Position numbers and translations under genes: made by a program. Shown piece after piece: positions 8,872 through 17,530 of a stretch of 64,000 nt of DNA. The notes beneath the pieces were generated by a model. The model was given only the letters and a program-made list of their open reading frames with translations, was not told the DNA's origin and made no database searches. Position 1 is the first letter of the stretch; every line of letters starts with the position of its first letter. Origin of the DNA: CAYSTL01 sp964516805 (GTDB taxonomy: Archaea > Thermoplasmatota > Thermoplasmata > Halarchaeoplasmatales > Halarchaeoplasmataceae); the NCBI GenBank assembly GCA_964516805.1, contig CAZEXI010000002.1, forward strand, positions 9,344-73,343, given 5' to 3'.

Positions 8872-9873
8872 ATGAAACTCTCCAAGTTCGATTACGACCT
8901 TCCAAAGGAAAGAATAGCTCAAAAACCGATGAAACCAAGAGACGAATCCAAACTTTTCTACTTAGGTAACGACCAAAATAAACACCTTAAATTTAATGAC
9001 ATATCTGATCTCCTCCAAGAAGGAGATGTACTGGTCAAAAACAAATCTAAAGTTTTACCTGCGAGGATACACGGAAATAAAGATACAGGTGGTAAAATAG
9101 AGGTCCTTTTCCATCGTCCTGTAGAAGATGGGTGGGAATGCCTTATCAAAGGGAGTAATATCAAAGAGGGTAGAGAGATCATCCTAAACGAAAAATCATA
9201 TGAGATCGTAGAAAGCGGAAAAGGTGGTAGGTTCACCATAAGCTGTGAAGATGCAGAGGAATTGATGGAAGAAGAAGGCAGCATGCCTACACCACCATAT
9301 ATAAAAGAGGATCTATCAGATCCAGATGAGTATCAAACAGTCTATGCAGAGGACGAAGGATCTATCGCAGCTCCAACTGCTGGTTTCCATTTTACAGATG
9401 AACTCCTTGATACTATCAAGTCTAAAGGTGTAGAGATATATGACATAACACTTCATGTAGGGCCGGGTACATTTTTACCGGTCAGAACGGAAGAGATAGA
9501 AGGCCACGAACTTGGAGAAGAATATTACAAGATCGATAAGAAAACTGCTGAGGCTGTTACTAAAGCAAACGAAGAGGGAAGAAGAGTTATCCCAGTTGGA
9601 ACTACGAGCGTAAGGACGTTAGAGACTGTTTCCAACAACGGTGTCGTAGAACCAGGTGAAGGATGGACAGACCTCTTCATATATCCTGGATATGAATTTC
9701 AATCTGGTATGGATCTACTTTTAACAAATTTTCATCTCCCTAAATCCACATTACTGATGCTAGTAAGTGCTTTTGCTAGTAGAGAAAGGATATTAAAAGC
9801 ATACAGAGAAGCAGTTGAACGAAAATACAGGTTTTACAGTTTCGGTGATTCCATGCTTATGGAGGGTAAGTGA
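8872..9873 (+). CDS. queA: S-adenosylmethionine:tRNA ribosyltransferase-isomerase QueA
   Basis: QueA transfers and rearranges the ribosyl group of S-adenosylmethionine onto preQ1 in tRNA, giving epoxyqueuosine. The 333-residue product matches the family from its first residues (MKLSKFDYDLPKERIAQKP) through GFHFTDELL, HVGPGTFLPVR and GTTSVRTLE to the C-terminal NFHLPKSTLLMLVSAF. Length is normal for bacterial QueA. A second ATG six bases upstream (8866) is possible, but 8872 gives the conserved N-terminus. It overlaps the next gene, tgt, in a TGATG junction, so the two are surely one operon. The pair is typical of bacteria; archaea normally make archaeosine instead. Confidence 0.93.
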   Translation: MKLSKFDYDLPKERIAQKPMKPRDESKLFYLGNDQNKHLKFNDISDLLQEGDVLVKNKSKVLPARIHGNKDTGGKIEVLFHRPVEDGWECLIKGSNIKEGREIILNEKSYEIVESGKGGRFTISCEDAEELMEEEGSMPTPPYIKEDLSDPDEYQTVYAEDEGSIAAPTAGFHFTDELLDTIKSKGVEIYDITLHVGPGTFLPVRTEEIEGHELGEEYYKIDKKTAEAVTKANEEGRRVIPVGTTSVRTLETVSNNGVVEPGEGWTDLFIYPGYEFQSGMDLLLTNFHLPKSTLLMLVSAFASRERILKAYREAVERKYRFYSFGDSMLMEGK

Positions 9874-10952
9874 TGTTCAAAATCAACTCCAAAGATGGCA
9901 AAGCTAGAACAGGTGTTTTCAGTGTAAACAGAAGAAAAGCTGATACCCCTTTCTTCATGCCTGTAGCAACAAGAGGCGGTGTAAAAACCTTAACCTCTGA
10001 AGATCTGGAAGAAATAGGAACTCAGGTCATCATTTCCAACATGTATCATCTACTGATGAAACCAGGAGTAGATATAATCGAGGAGGCCGGAGGACTCCAC
10101 GAATTCATGAACTGGGATGGTCTCATATTCACAGATAGCGGTGGATTTCAGATGATCAGAAAGGGTTTCGAAAAAAACATCTCTGAAGATGGTGTGGAAT
10201 TCACTTCAGAATACGATGGCAGCACTTACTACATGACTCCTGAAGAATGTATCAGGATCCAAAAGAGGATGGGATCAGACATAGCTATGTGCTTAGACTA
10301 CTGTCCTCCATATCCCGCTGATAGAGGTGAGATAGAAAAATCTGTAGATAGAACTACTAGATGGGCTGAAAGATGCAGAGATAGCGGTGAAAATATTTTT
10401 GGTATATCCCAGGGGGGAACGATACCTGAACTTCGAAGAGAAAGCAGCAAACAAATAGCTGATATTGATTTTGAAGGTAATGCGATCGGCGGACTATCTA
10501 TCGGTGAGCCACAGGAAAAGATGTACGAAAACACGAAAGCTGCAGTAAAATCATTTCCTGAAAACAAACCCAGATACTTCATGGGACTCGGTTCACCAGT
10601 AGATATACTGGAATGTATAGACATGGGTGTTGATATATTCGACAGTGCTTACCCAACTAGAAATGCTAGACATAAAACAATATTCACAAAAGATGGAGAT
10701 ATTCGAATAGATAAAAGTGACTACAAAGATGATCATACACCTTTGGACAAGGATTGCGATTGCCCAACCTGTAAAAATTATACAAAAGCATACATCCATC
10801 ATCTCTGTAAATCAGATGAACTTGCATGGATGAGGATGGCTTCTATACATAACCTATACTTCATCCTGCAGATGATGAAAGACGCTAGAACAGCAATAAA
10901 AGAAAATAGATTTAAAGACTTCAAGTCTCAATTTAAAAAGAGATATATGTAA
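9873..10952 (+). CDS. tgt: tRNA-guanine transglycosylase, bacterial type
   Basis: Tgt exchanges the wobble guanine of GUN-anticodon tRNAs for preQ1. This 359-residue protein has FTDSGGFQM with active-site Asp88, GISQGGT, GGLSIGEP, the nucleophile region FDSAYPTRNARH with Asp257, and a zinc site C295-D-C297-x2-C300 with a histidine shortly after. Both the length and the motifs are those of bacterial Tgt (about 370-380 residues); it lacks the long C-terminal region and PUA domain of archaeal ArcTGT, which acts at position 15. The ATG overlaps the queA stop codon. An archaeal enzyme of this type implies queuosine-type modification at position 34. Confidence 0.93.
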   Translation: MFKINSKDGKARTGVFSVNRRKADTPFFMPVATRGGVKTLTSEDLEEIGTQVIISNMYHLLMKPGVDIIEEAGGLHEFMNWDGLIFTDSGGFQMIRKGFEKNISEDGVEFTSEYDGSTYYMTPEECIRIQKRMGSDIAMCLDYCPPYPADRGEIEKSVDRTTRWAERCRDSGENIFGISQGGTIPELRRESSKQIADIDFEGNAIGGLSIGEPQEKMYENTKAAVKSFPENKPRYFMGLGSPVDILECIDMGVDIFDSAYPTRNARHKTIFTKDGDIRIDKSDYKDDHTPLDKDCDCPTCKNYTKAYIHHLCKSDELAWMRMASIHNLYFILQMMKDARTAIKENRFKDFKSQFKKRYM

Positions 10953-10985
10953 ATCTTTTTATCAACCTATTCATATAACCCGAAT

Positions 10986-12188
10986 ATGACAAATCAGTGC
11001 ATTAAATGTAAAAAAGAGATCGATGAGCTTTATTACTTATGCACTGACTGTGCTAAAGAAGCTTTTTCAGATAATATTTTTTGGACAGCATGTGAACCTC
11101 TTATCACAGAACCTGTTGTTAACAGATTCAGAGAACATTCAGAAACGATCTTGACAATCGGTGAAAGAGAGGAAAACATACTTTTCGAACAGGGTGAAAC
11201 TGTAGAAGAAGAGATTGAGTCTTTTGATCCAGAAAAGGAAAAGGATTACAGAACTGTACTTGAAAAGATGAACAGTATATTAGGGGAGATGGGAGTTACA
11301 AAAGACCTCAAAAAAGATGATTATTTTTTATCTAAAAAAGATGTCCAAGTATTATCTAAATTGTTTTTAAAGATCGAAAAGATAGAGCGTGAATTTTCAG
11401 ATATTGAAGGTAATTCATCTTTATATCTTAGATTTGGTAATCTTTTCTTTTATACAGCATTGAAATCTAATATAGACATCTTTGAACCTGATTTCAGAGA
11501 TAAGATCGTCAATGATATGTTTAGAGAGGCTGAAGGTTTTTATACACTATCGATACGAGCAGAAGAAGGAAACGATACAGCACATAAAAATATGGGTCAA
11601 TTGTTCCTAGAGAAAGAAGAACCTGAAAGAGCTCTTGAATCAATTAAAAAATCTTTGAACTTAAATGAAGATGAAGAAACAAAAAAATTATTGATCAAAG
11701 CACTGATCAAATCCAACAAATTGAAAGAAGCTGAAGGTAAGCTCGATGAGTTGGAAGAGGACAGCGAATACTGGATATTGAAGGGAGATATAAACAAAGA
11801 AAAAGGAGGATGGGGAAGAGCGATCCAGCTTTACCAGGAATCCGATTTAGATCAAGCCATAAAAAAAGAAGCTGAGCAATTTTTAGAAAACGAAAGATAT
11901 GATAAAGCTCTAAAAGCATATGATAAATATCTTGAAAAACAGGAAAACGATCATACAGCTTTGAAAGGTAAAGCAAGATGTTTATTCGAACTGGACAAAA
12001 AGGACGAATCTCTAGACCAAATCAAAAAATCAATTTCCTTAGACGGCCAGGATGATGAAAAATGGTTCATCTTTGGCAATATTCTAGAAGATAGAGAAGA
12101 AATAGAAAATGCTAAAGATGCTTTTCAAAATGCATTCAAACTAAATCCAAAAAATAAAGAAGCAAAAGAAAAGTTAGAAAGTTTATAA
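10986..12188 (+). CDS. Tetratricopeptide-repeat protein with N-terminal zinc finger
   Basis: A 400-residue cytoplasmic protein. The N-terminus carries C4-x2-C7 and C18-x2-C21, a probable treble-clef or rubredoxin-like zinc site. From about residue 190 it contains tetratricopeptide repeats with the usual alternating pattern (for example AHKNMGQLFLEKEEPERALE and KAKDAFQNAFKLNPKNKEAKE). TPR arrays mediate protein-protein contacts; the partner is unknown. The ATG has an AT-rich box 25-30 bases upstream and no Shine-Dalgarno. Its last bases overlap the convergent Sec61-beta gene by 6 bases. Confidence 0.8.
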   Translation: MTNQCIKCKKEIDELYYLCTDCAKEAFSDNIFWTACEPLITEPVVNRFREHSETILTIGEREENILFEQGETVEEEIESFDPEKEKDYRTVLEKMNSILGEMGVTKDLKKDDYFLSKKDVQVLSKLFLKIEKIEREFSDIEGNSSLYLRFGNLFFYTALKSNIDIFEPDFRDKIVNDMFREAEGFYTLSIRAEEGNDTAHKNMGQLFLEKEEPERALESIKKSLNLNEDEETKKLLIKALIKSNKLKEAEGKLDELEEDSEYWILKGDINKEKGGWGRAIQLYQESDLDQAIKKEAEQFLENERYDKALKAYDKYLEKQENDHTALKGKARCLFELDKKDESLDQIKKSISLDGQDDEKWFIFGNILEDREEIENAKDAFQNAFKLNPKNKEAKEKLESL

Positions 12189-12350
12189 TGGCCAGTTCCA
12201 CTTTGCAAACTCTAAGAACACCATCATGCCGATGGCGAAACCTATCACTAATCTTGGATCAATTTTTGGGCTTTTGTCATCCTCTTCGTCAAAGTATCGC
12301 ATAAGTCCCGCAGCGGATTGGAAACCTCCACCACCTTCTTGTCTTGCCAT
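12183..12350 (-). CDS. secG: Preprotein translocase subunit Sec61-beta (SecG)
   Basis: A 55-residue protein translated from the minus strand. It has a Gly/Gln-rich N-terminus, then SAAGLMRYFDEE, the diagnostic motif of archaeal Sec61-beta, followed by a PKIDPRLVI linker and one C-terminal transmembrane helix. It is the small tail-anchored subunit of the SecYEG channel. Size fits the family (50-60 residues). The start ATG at 12350 is preceded by an AGGTG ribosome binding site. Its 3' end overlaps the TPR gene by 6 bases on the opposite strand. Confidence 0.92.
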   Translation of the reverse strand: MARQEGGGGFQSAAGLMRYFDEEDDKSPKIDPRLVIGFAIGMMVFLEFAKWNWPL

Positions 12351-12390
12351 ATTTTCACCTAGTTATATTGATTATATTTAATTGTTATGC

Positions 12391-13950
12391 TTATCTCAGC
12401 TTTCCCCCATCCTTTAAAACTATCGATGAAGTCGATCCACTCTCTTTAAGCAACCTTTGTAACTTTTCTGCATACTGCTTTCCAGTAGAATCGATCATAT
12501 CGCCTATAAATATCGATAGATGTTCTCCTGACTCGACTTCAGTCTCAGAATATTTCCACTGATGAGAAGATTCTTTTCCGAACGCTACTAGAAATCCATA
12601 CGCCAATGCTTTCATCCTAGTATCCTGGATCTTTTTATTCTCGATATATTTTACAGCCTCGTTAGGACCTTCGGTTTTGTACTTTATAGTCACGTCATGT
12701 GCAAATTTTGCTTTCGGTGGTAATTTCTCGAATTCAGGTATATCTTTCAGTTTTTCTTTCTTTTCCCTATAATCGATAAGATCTCTTAAAACATCTCTTG
12801 GTTTTTCATCTTCTTTTTCTACCCTATCATAATATTCCTGTACTATTTCTTTATCATCTACCAAACTTTTGATAGCGAGTTTACCATATCTTGACCATAC
12901 TTTACTCAATAATTCATTGACCGTACCTTCTCTTAGAACCAATCCATCTAATCTTCCCAATATAGCTCTTAGAACTGGTTTTTCCCATTCTTCATACTTG
13001 AGGTCAGATACGAAGACTTTTTTATCTTTTCCATAACACGAGTTTCCAACAGCAAATATATTGGACCTTGATTCTAATCTCTCAAAGGCATGATCTCTAA
13101 AATCTTTCAAAAATGCTCTATCCGATATCTTTCCAAAATATTTATCTCTTAAATCGTTGGGAACGGAGATATCCCCTTCAAATACACATCTTTTACAATC
13201 AGCTCTGCACTCCATTTTATAATCTGCATCGACTGAAAATGATTTTGAATTATCGGATGAGATCATCTTGCTCGATATATCGATGAATAGATTTGCATCT
13301 TTCTTAGCACATTGGCTGCATACAAAAAAGGTTACATCAGCAGCAGGCCAATCTAATTTCATAACCGAACGATCGTATTCATCAGAGGTATGTCCACACC
13401 TGTACACACCGTCATTTTCATCAAAATCATAAGGTACATTATCGACAGCATTTTTGACGAATTCTTCAGGTGGGTCATCTTCCTTTCCGGTACAGACGAC
13501 ATGATCACCCACTGAATAGAAATAATAACCTTTTTTTGATTCTGGTGTATATGTAAGTAACCTCACTTTTGGATCGTTAAAATGTTGAACACCTATAAGT
13601 CTTTCTTTATCAGCTTTACCCCTTTTAGCGTAAACTAATTCGCCTTCTGGTGTCCTCGCCCTTGCTAATAAAGGTGCTTTTTCCTGCTTAGCCAATAACA
13701 TAGCGCTAGCAACTGCTTTAGATAAATCTGAACCCCTTTTGGCATATTTCTTCAGTTTATCCTCATCATCCTTGTATTTCTCGATCTTCTTTATCTTCTT
13801 CTCGTCCCTGCTGTACTTACAAAGTAAACAGCTTCCTTTACATTCAGGAATAACTCTCAAAGGATTTTCAGCTATATCTTTGGCAGTTTTAACAAGCTTT
13901 TTCTCCTGGATTTTACTAGCTCTTTTTGGATTTCTACTTCTAAATGCCAT
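12391..13950 (-). CDS. Uncharacterised protein with duplicated C-x3-C-x2-C motif
   Basis: A 519-residue soluble protein of unknown function. It has a basic N-terminus, a cluster C37-x3-C41-x2-C44, an internal RCGH (C185, H187) with C211-x2-C214, and a second cluster C248-x3-C252-x2-C255. The last 250 residues are helical and charged without cysteine. The two C-x3-C-x2-C clusters look like repeats of one metal site. Radical-SAM chemistry is unlikely because the expected aromatic before the third Cys and the TIM-barrel motifs are absent; zinc or iron-sulfur binding is more plausible. It sits between Sec61-beta and a 65-residue gene on the same strand, which suggests a shared transcript. Confidence 0.75.
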   Translation of the reverse strand: MAFRSRNPKRASKIQEKKLVKTAKDIAENPLRVIPECKGSCLLCKYSRDEKKIKKIEKYKDDEDKLKKYAKRGSDLSKAVASAMLLAKQEKAPLLARARTPEGELVYAKRGKADKERLIGVQHFNDPKVRLLTYTPESKKGYYFYSVGDHVVCTGKEDDPPEEFVKNAVDNVPYDFDENDGVYRCGHTSDEYDRSVMKLDWPAADVTFFVCSQCAKKDANLFIDISSKMISSDNSKSFSVDADYKMECRADCKRCVFEGDISVPNDLRDKYFGKISDRAFLKDFRDHAFERLESRSNIFAVGNSCYGKDKKVFVSDLKYEEWEKPVLRAILGRLDGLVLREGTVNELLSKVWSRYGKLAIKSLVDDKEIVQEYYDRVEKEDEKPRDVLRDLIDYREKKEKLKDIPEFEKLPPKAKFAHDVTIKYKTEGPNEAVKYIENKKIQDTRMKALAYGFLVAFGKESSHQWKYSETEVESGEHLSIFIGDMIDSTGKQYAEKLQRLLKESGSTSSIVLKDGGKLR

Positions 13951-13991
13951 TTTAGTACAATAAACCGGGATTCTTAATAAAAGTTTGGAGT

Positions 13992-14189
13992 TTACTCTCT
14001 TTTAAAATATAGACCAGTTGGTCTTTTTGCGTACTTCCTTGCCTTTTTAGCTCTTACAATCTCCTTGGCCACATCCATCTTCCTTGGGAATTTCTCTGGT
14101 TTTTCTATCCCTACCTTCTTAGCCATCTTGTTCAATTCTACTCGTTTATATTCTTCAACTAGTTCCTCGGGATCCTTGATATCCTCCAT
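13992..14189 (-). CDS. Small basic protein, possible SAP/Rho-N-like helical fold
   Basis: A 65-residue hydrophilic protein with a pattern reading EELVEEYKRVELNKMAKKVG, then KFPRKMDVAKEIVRAKKARK. The spacing of small and hydrophobic residues resembles SAP or Rho-N-terminal helix-extended-helix modules, which bind nucleic acids; this is an inference from pattern only. It lies 41 bases upstream of the 519-residue Cys protein on the same strand, probably in one operon, and is divergent from RFC small subunit. Confidence 0.65.
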   Translation of the reverse strand: MEDIKDPEELVEEYKRVELNKMAKKVGIEKPEKFPRKMDVAKEIVRAKKARKYAKRPTGLYFKRE

Positions 14190-14301
14190 AATATCATTTT
14201 ATAATATGAAATTACTATTATTTTTAACTTTTGAAGGTTTTACCCTGCATAAACATTTCAGAGGAAAAACATATAACTGCCATATTAGATTGTAAAGCGA
14301 T

Positions 14302-15249
14302 ATGTTAAATGAGATTTGGACCGAGAAGTACAGGCCCGAGACCCTGGATGAAGTTTATGGACAGGAAAAAGTGATCGAGCGTCTTAAAGCTTACGTGAAA
14401 AAGGGTAGTATGCCTCATATGCTCTTTGCAGGACCTGCTGGAACAGGAAAAACTACATCAGCTATAGCGCTTTCCAAAGAATTGTATGGTGATAATTGGA
14501 AATCTAACTTTTTTGAACTTAACGCCAGTGATGAGAGAGGTATCGATGTGATCAGGAATAAAATAAAAGAATATGCAAGGACGACAACAGTGAGCAAAAA
14601 AGGCTTTAAAGTTATATTTATGGATGAGGCTGATTCACTGACCTCCGAAGCTCAAGCAGCATTAAGGAGGACCATGGAAAAATATTCTCATAACTGTCGG
14701 TTTATCCTTTCATGTAATTACTCGTCAAAGATTATCGATCCGATCCAATCAAGATGTGCTGTTTTCAGGTTCAGGGATCTGATGGACAAGTTTGTTAAAG
14801 ACTGGATTGAAAATATTGCAGAAAATGAGTCTCTAGAGATTACAAAAGAGGCTGAGGAATTACTGATAAGAGTATCAGAGGGTGATCTGAGAAGAGCTAC
14901 TAACTTATTACAGATCTCAGCATCAACTACGGATAAAATAGATGGTGACGTGTTGAGAAGTAGCGCAAATATAGCCAAACCTGGCGATATCAAAGACATG
15001 ATACTCACAGCAGCTAACGGGGAATTCATGGAGGCTAGGAAGAAACTAGATACTTTACTCATCGACTACGGGCTTTCGGGTGAAGACATAATAAAACAGA
15101 TGCACAATCAGATTTATGAGGTCAAGATGACCAACGATAAAAGGATGATTCTAGTCGACAAAATCGGTGAAACTGAATTTAGGATGGTTGAAGGATCCAA
15201 TGAAAGGATTCAGTTAGAAGCATTACTTGCCAAATTTTCTTTAAACTAA
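14302..15249 (+). CDS. rfcS: Replication factor C small subunit
   Basis: The 315-residue clamp-loader AAA+ ATPase that, with the RFC large subunit, loads the PCNA ring on primed DNA. RFC boxes are in order: IWTEKYRP (box II), Walker A GPAGTGKTT, Walker B FMDEADSLT, the arginine-finger motif QSRCAVFRF, and the C-terminal collar. Length is normal and there is no intein, which often interrupts this gene in other archaea. The start is an ATG with AT-rich upstream sequence and no Shine-Dalgarno. It converges with the yjbQ-like gene. Confidence 0.95.
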   Translation: MLNEIWTEKYRPETLDEVYGQEKVIERLKAYVKKGSMPHMLFAGPAGTGKTTSAIALSKELYGDNWKSNFFELNASDERGIDVIRNKIKEYARTTTVSKKGFKVIFMDEADSLTSEAQAALRRTMEKYSHNCRFILSCNYSSKIIDPIQSRCAVFRFRDLMDKFVKDWIENIAENESLEITKEAEELLIRVSEGDLRRATNLLQISASTTDKIDGDVLRSSANIAKPGDIKDMILTAANGEFMEARKKLDTLLIDYGLSGEDIIKQMHNQIYEVKMTNDKRMILVDKIGETEFRMVEGSNERIQLEALLAKFSLN

Positions 15250-15665
15250 TCCCCTATTATTTTCACTATAATTTCCCTTTCTCTTGATGGTACATCCATA
15301 TCACACAATATTATCTGTTGCCATGTACCAAGTTCTAATTTTCCATCAGTTATAGGAACAGTCAAGCTAGGTCCGATGAAAGAAGCTCTCATATGGGAAT
15401 GTCCGTTTCCATCATGCCATTTTTCGTGATGCTTATAATACATATCCTGTGGAAACAATCTGTCTAACGCTTCAGAGATATCATGGACCAATCCAGATTC
15501 GTACTCAATAGTAGTAATCGCAGCTGTAGAACCGGACACAAATAGCGTAGCAGTTCCTTCTTTAACACCACTCTCTCTTACTGTCTTTTGACCTTGATCA
15601 GTTATATTTTTTATATCTAAATTCGATTCAGTGTTTACCTTGAATCTTTTATCTTTCACTACCAT
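15246..15665 (-). CDS. YjbQ/UPF0047 family protein
   Basis: A 139-residue protein of the YjbQ family (UPF0047, secondary thiamine-phosphate synthase activity in some members). The conserved tail GNGHSHMRASFIGPSLTVP, then LGTWQQIILCDMDVPSRER, is present, including the histidines that bind metal. The physiological role is not settled. Its stop codon region overlaps the end of rfcS by 4 bases. It is divergent from the symporter operon. Confidence 0.88.
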   Translation of the reverse strand: MVVKDKRFKVNTESNLDIKNITDQGQKTVRESGVKEGTATLFVSGSTAAITTIEYESGLVHDISEALDRLFPQDMYYKHHEKWHDGNGHSHMRASFIGPSLTVPITDGKLELGTWQQIILCDMDVPSREREIIVKIIGD

Positions 15666-15760
15666 GTCTCAATAATTAAAAATTGGTTATAACTAATTTT
15701 TGTTACCCTTTCTCTTTTTAATTGTTTAATACAGGGGGAAGAAATATGAACAAAAGAAAA

Positions 15761-15768
15761 TTTTATAT
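15761..15768 (+). promoter_or_regulatory. TATA-like box of the symporter operon
   Basis: TTTTATAT followed by further AT places transcription start near 15790. That gives a leader of about 58 bases containing the hairpin at 15804-15833. Confidence 0.45.
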
Positions 15769-15803
15769 ATCCTATTTTCATCGTTCACATTGGCAATGTT
15801 TTT

Positions 15804-15833
15804 CTGTTTCCAGCCGGTCAAGCCAGGAAACAG
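15804..15833 (+). promoter_or_regulatory. Leader hairpin upstream of the sodium:solute symporter
   Basis: CTGTTTCC (15804-15811) pairs perfectly with GGAAACAG (15826-15833) around the 14-base loop AGCCGGTCAAGCCA. The hairpin is GC-rich in an AT-rich surround and ends just 3 bases before a ribosome binding site (AAAGGTG, 15837-15843). It could control translation of the membrane partner and symporter. I recognise no known riboswitch class. Confidence 0.4.
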
Positions 15834-15848
15834 CTGAAAGGTGTAAAA

Positions 15849-16070
15849 ATGGTCAAAGAGCTGCATAACTGGCTTGAAAATAGCAGGGTATTATGGTTAA
15901 CTGTATTTGGTATATTGTTCGTGCTATCGATGGATTTTTGGAACTGGGAAATTAGTAAAATATACTTCAATTTTTTACCAATTTGGATAATCCGATTGAT
16001 CATACTGCAGTTATTACTAGCTGTAGCTATCTATGTCTTTAGTAAGACATACTGGGGTGAGGAAAGATGA
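15849..16070 (+). CDS. Small membrane partner of the SSS symporter
   Basis: A 73-residue protein with two transmembrane segments (about 15-30 and 42-65) and a charged C-terminus. Small membrane proteins of DUF3311/YhdT type are commonly encoded directly before sodium:solute symporters and are thought to be accessory subunits; the layout here is the same, with an ATGA overlap of 4 bases to the next gene. Sequence similarity to DUF3311 is not clear by eye. The ATG follows a ribosome binding site at 15837-15843. Confidence 0.75.
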   Translation: MVKELHNWLENSRVLWLTVFGILFVLSMDFWNWEISKIYFNFLPIWIIRLIILQLLLAVAIYVFSKTYWGEER

Positions 16071-17488
16071 GTACTACATTGATAGTTATGACAATAATCA
16101 CAGTCTATCTCTTGATCACTCTTTTATTGGGTATCTATGGTTACAAGCTATCGAAAAAATCAGTGGCTGATTACTTCCTAGCTGATAGAAAGATCGGTAC
16201 TTTTGTTCTATTTTTTACTTTAGCCTCCACTAATTTCAGTGCTTTCACTTTTTTAGGATTTTCTGGAAGTGCCTATCGCATGGGTTATTCATTTTATGGT
16301 GTTATGGCTTTTGGTACATCCTTCATGGCTCTTTCATTCTACATAATCGGTAGAAAGATCAGGAAATTGGGTATCGAAAAAGATTACGTAACGCCACCAG
16401 AATTGATCGGTAAAGAGACAAACAGTACATCTCTTCGACTCCTTTTTATGTCAGTTATGGTAGTATTTACACTTCCGTATCTTGCAGTACAGCCAATGAG
16501 TGCAGGATACGTACTCAGCGCTTTGACTGGAGGTGCAATACCTTATTTCTGGGGTGCAGTTTTCCTGACTGCTTTTATTATAATATACGTTTTTCTTGGT
16601 GGAATGAGAACGATAGCCTGGACAGATGTTCTACAGGGTCTTATGATGATCTCATTCCTACTTATTGCTGTTGTTGTCATTGCATCTAGCCTTGGAGGTC
16701 TTGGACAAGCTCACGCACAGGCAAAAGCTGTCGATCCAAACCTGTTTGTAAGAGAGGGGGCGATAACTATTCAAACTTGGTTCAGTTTCACCGTGTTATG
16801 GTCTTTATGTGATCCAATGTTTCCACAGCTTTTCCAACGCTTCTTCATTCCAAAAAGCGATAAAGGTCTCAAGAGGGCATCAATTTTTTACCCAATCGTT
16901 ATCTCCCTAGTATTCTTACTACCAGTAATTATCGGTGTGATGGGAAGAGGAGCTATGCCTGGACTATCTGTTCAAGAGGCAGACAGTATTCTTCCCATGA
17001 TGCTGGATAAGTACTCTCCTGCGTGGCTTTCTGCACTTATAATGAGCGGTGGGTTCGCTGCCTTCATGTCCACAGCCGACAGTCAGCTACTTACACTTAG
17101 TTCTATGTTCACACGAGATGTATTTCATAAGTTCATCCCACATAAAACCAAGAAGGCAGATTACTCTATGGGACATGTGATGGTAGTAGTACTAGCTTTT
17201 ATTGGTTTGGCATTAGCTTATGACCCTCCTGCATCGATATTCACCATAGTCACATGGGCATTCACCGGTCTTGCCATATTATATCCTGTGACTCTATCTG
17301 TATTGTATTTTGACGTTGATCCAAAAGCATGTATAATTTCAATACTCACAGGTCTTTTAATGCTTGTTTCCTATCATTACGAGTTACTACCAACCTTTGG
17401 TTTCCTTCCAGCGATGCCGATAATAGCAGTTTCCTCTACAGCGCTTCTCCTCAGTAATTTCCTATTAAAAAGATTGATTTCCCAATAA
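16067..17488 (+). CDS. Sodium:solute symporter (SSS family)
   Basis: A 473-residue membrane transporter with about 13 helices. It starts with LLLGIYGYKLSKKSVADYFLADRK, the classic SSS N-terminus, and contains ASTNFSAFTFLGFSG in helix 2 (sodium site), GGMRTIAWTDVLQG, and SGGFAAFMSTADSQLLTLSS, the family signature with sodium ligands in helix 8. The substrate could be pantothenate, proline, or a short-chain carboxylate; it cannot be decided here. It overlaps its small membrane partner by 4 bases and probably follows the leader hairpin in one transcript. Confidence 0.9.
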   Translation: MSTTLIVMTIITVYLLITLLLGIYGYKLSKKSVADYFLADRKIGTFVLFFTLASTNFSAFTFLGFSGSAYRMGYSFYGVMAFGTSFMALSFYIIGRKIRKLGIEKDYVTPPELIGKETNSTSLRLLFMSVMVVFTLPYLAVQPMSAGYVLSALTGGAIPYFWGAVFLTAFIIIYVFLGGMRTIAWTDVLQGLMMISFLLIAVVVIASSLGGLGQAHAQAKAVDPNLFVREGAITIQTWFSFTVLWSLCDPMFPQLFQRFFIPKSDKGLKRASIFYPIVISLVFLLPVIIGVMGRGAMPGLSVQEADSILPMMLDKYSPAWLSALIMSGGFAAFMSTADSQLLTLSSMFTRDVFHKFIPHKTKKADYSMGHVMVVVLAFIGLALAYDPPASIFTIVTWAFTGLAILYPVTLSVLYFDVDPKACIISILTGLLMLVSYHYELLPTFGFLPAMPIIAVSSTALLLSNFLLKRLISQ

Positions 17489-17530
17489 ATATTACAAAAC
17501 GTTTTATACATTAAAAAATTACCGAAGTAA

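Noticed and set aside
12391..13950. Radical-SAM interpretation of the C-x3-C-x2-C clusters
   Set aside because: The residue before the third Cys is not aromatic and no later SAM-binding motifs are visible; two copies also do not fit.
15804..15833. Known riboswitch classes for the leader hairpin
   Set aside because: No consensus of the common classes could be matched; the simple stem and loop are too short for most.
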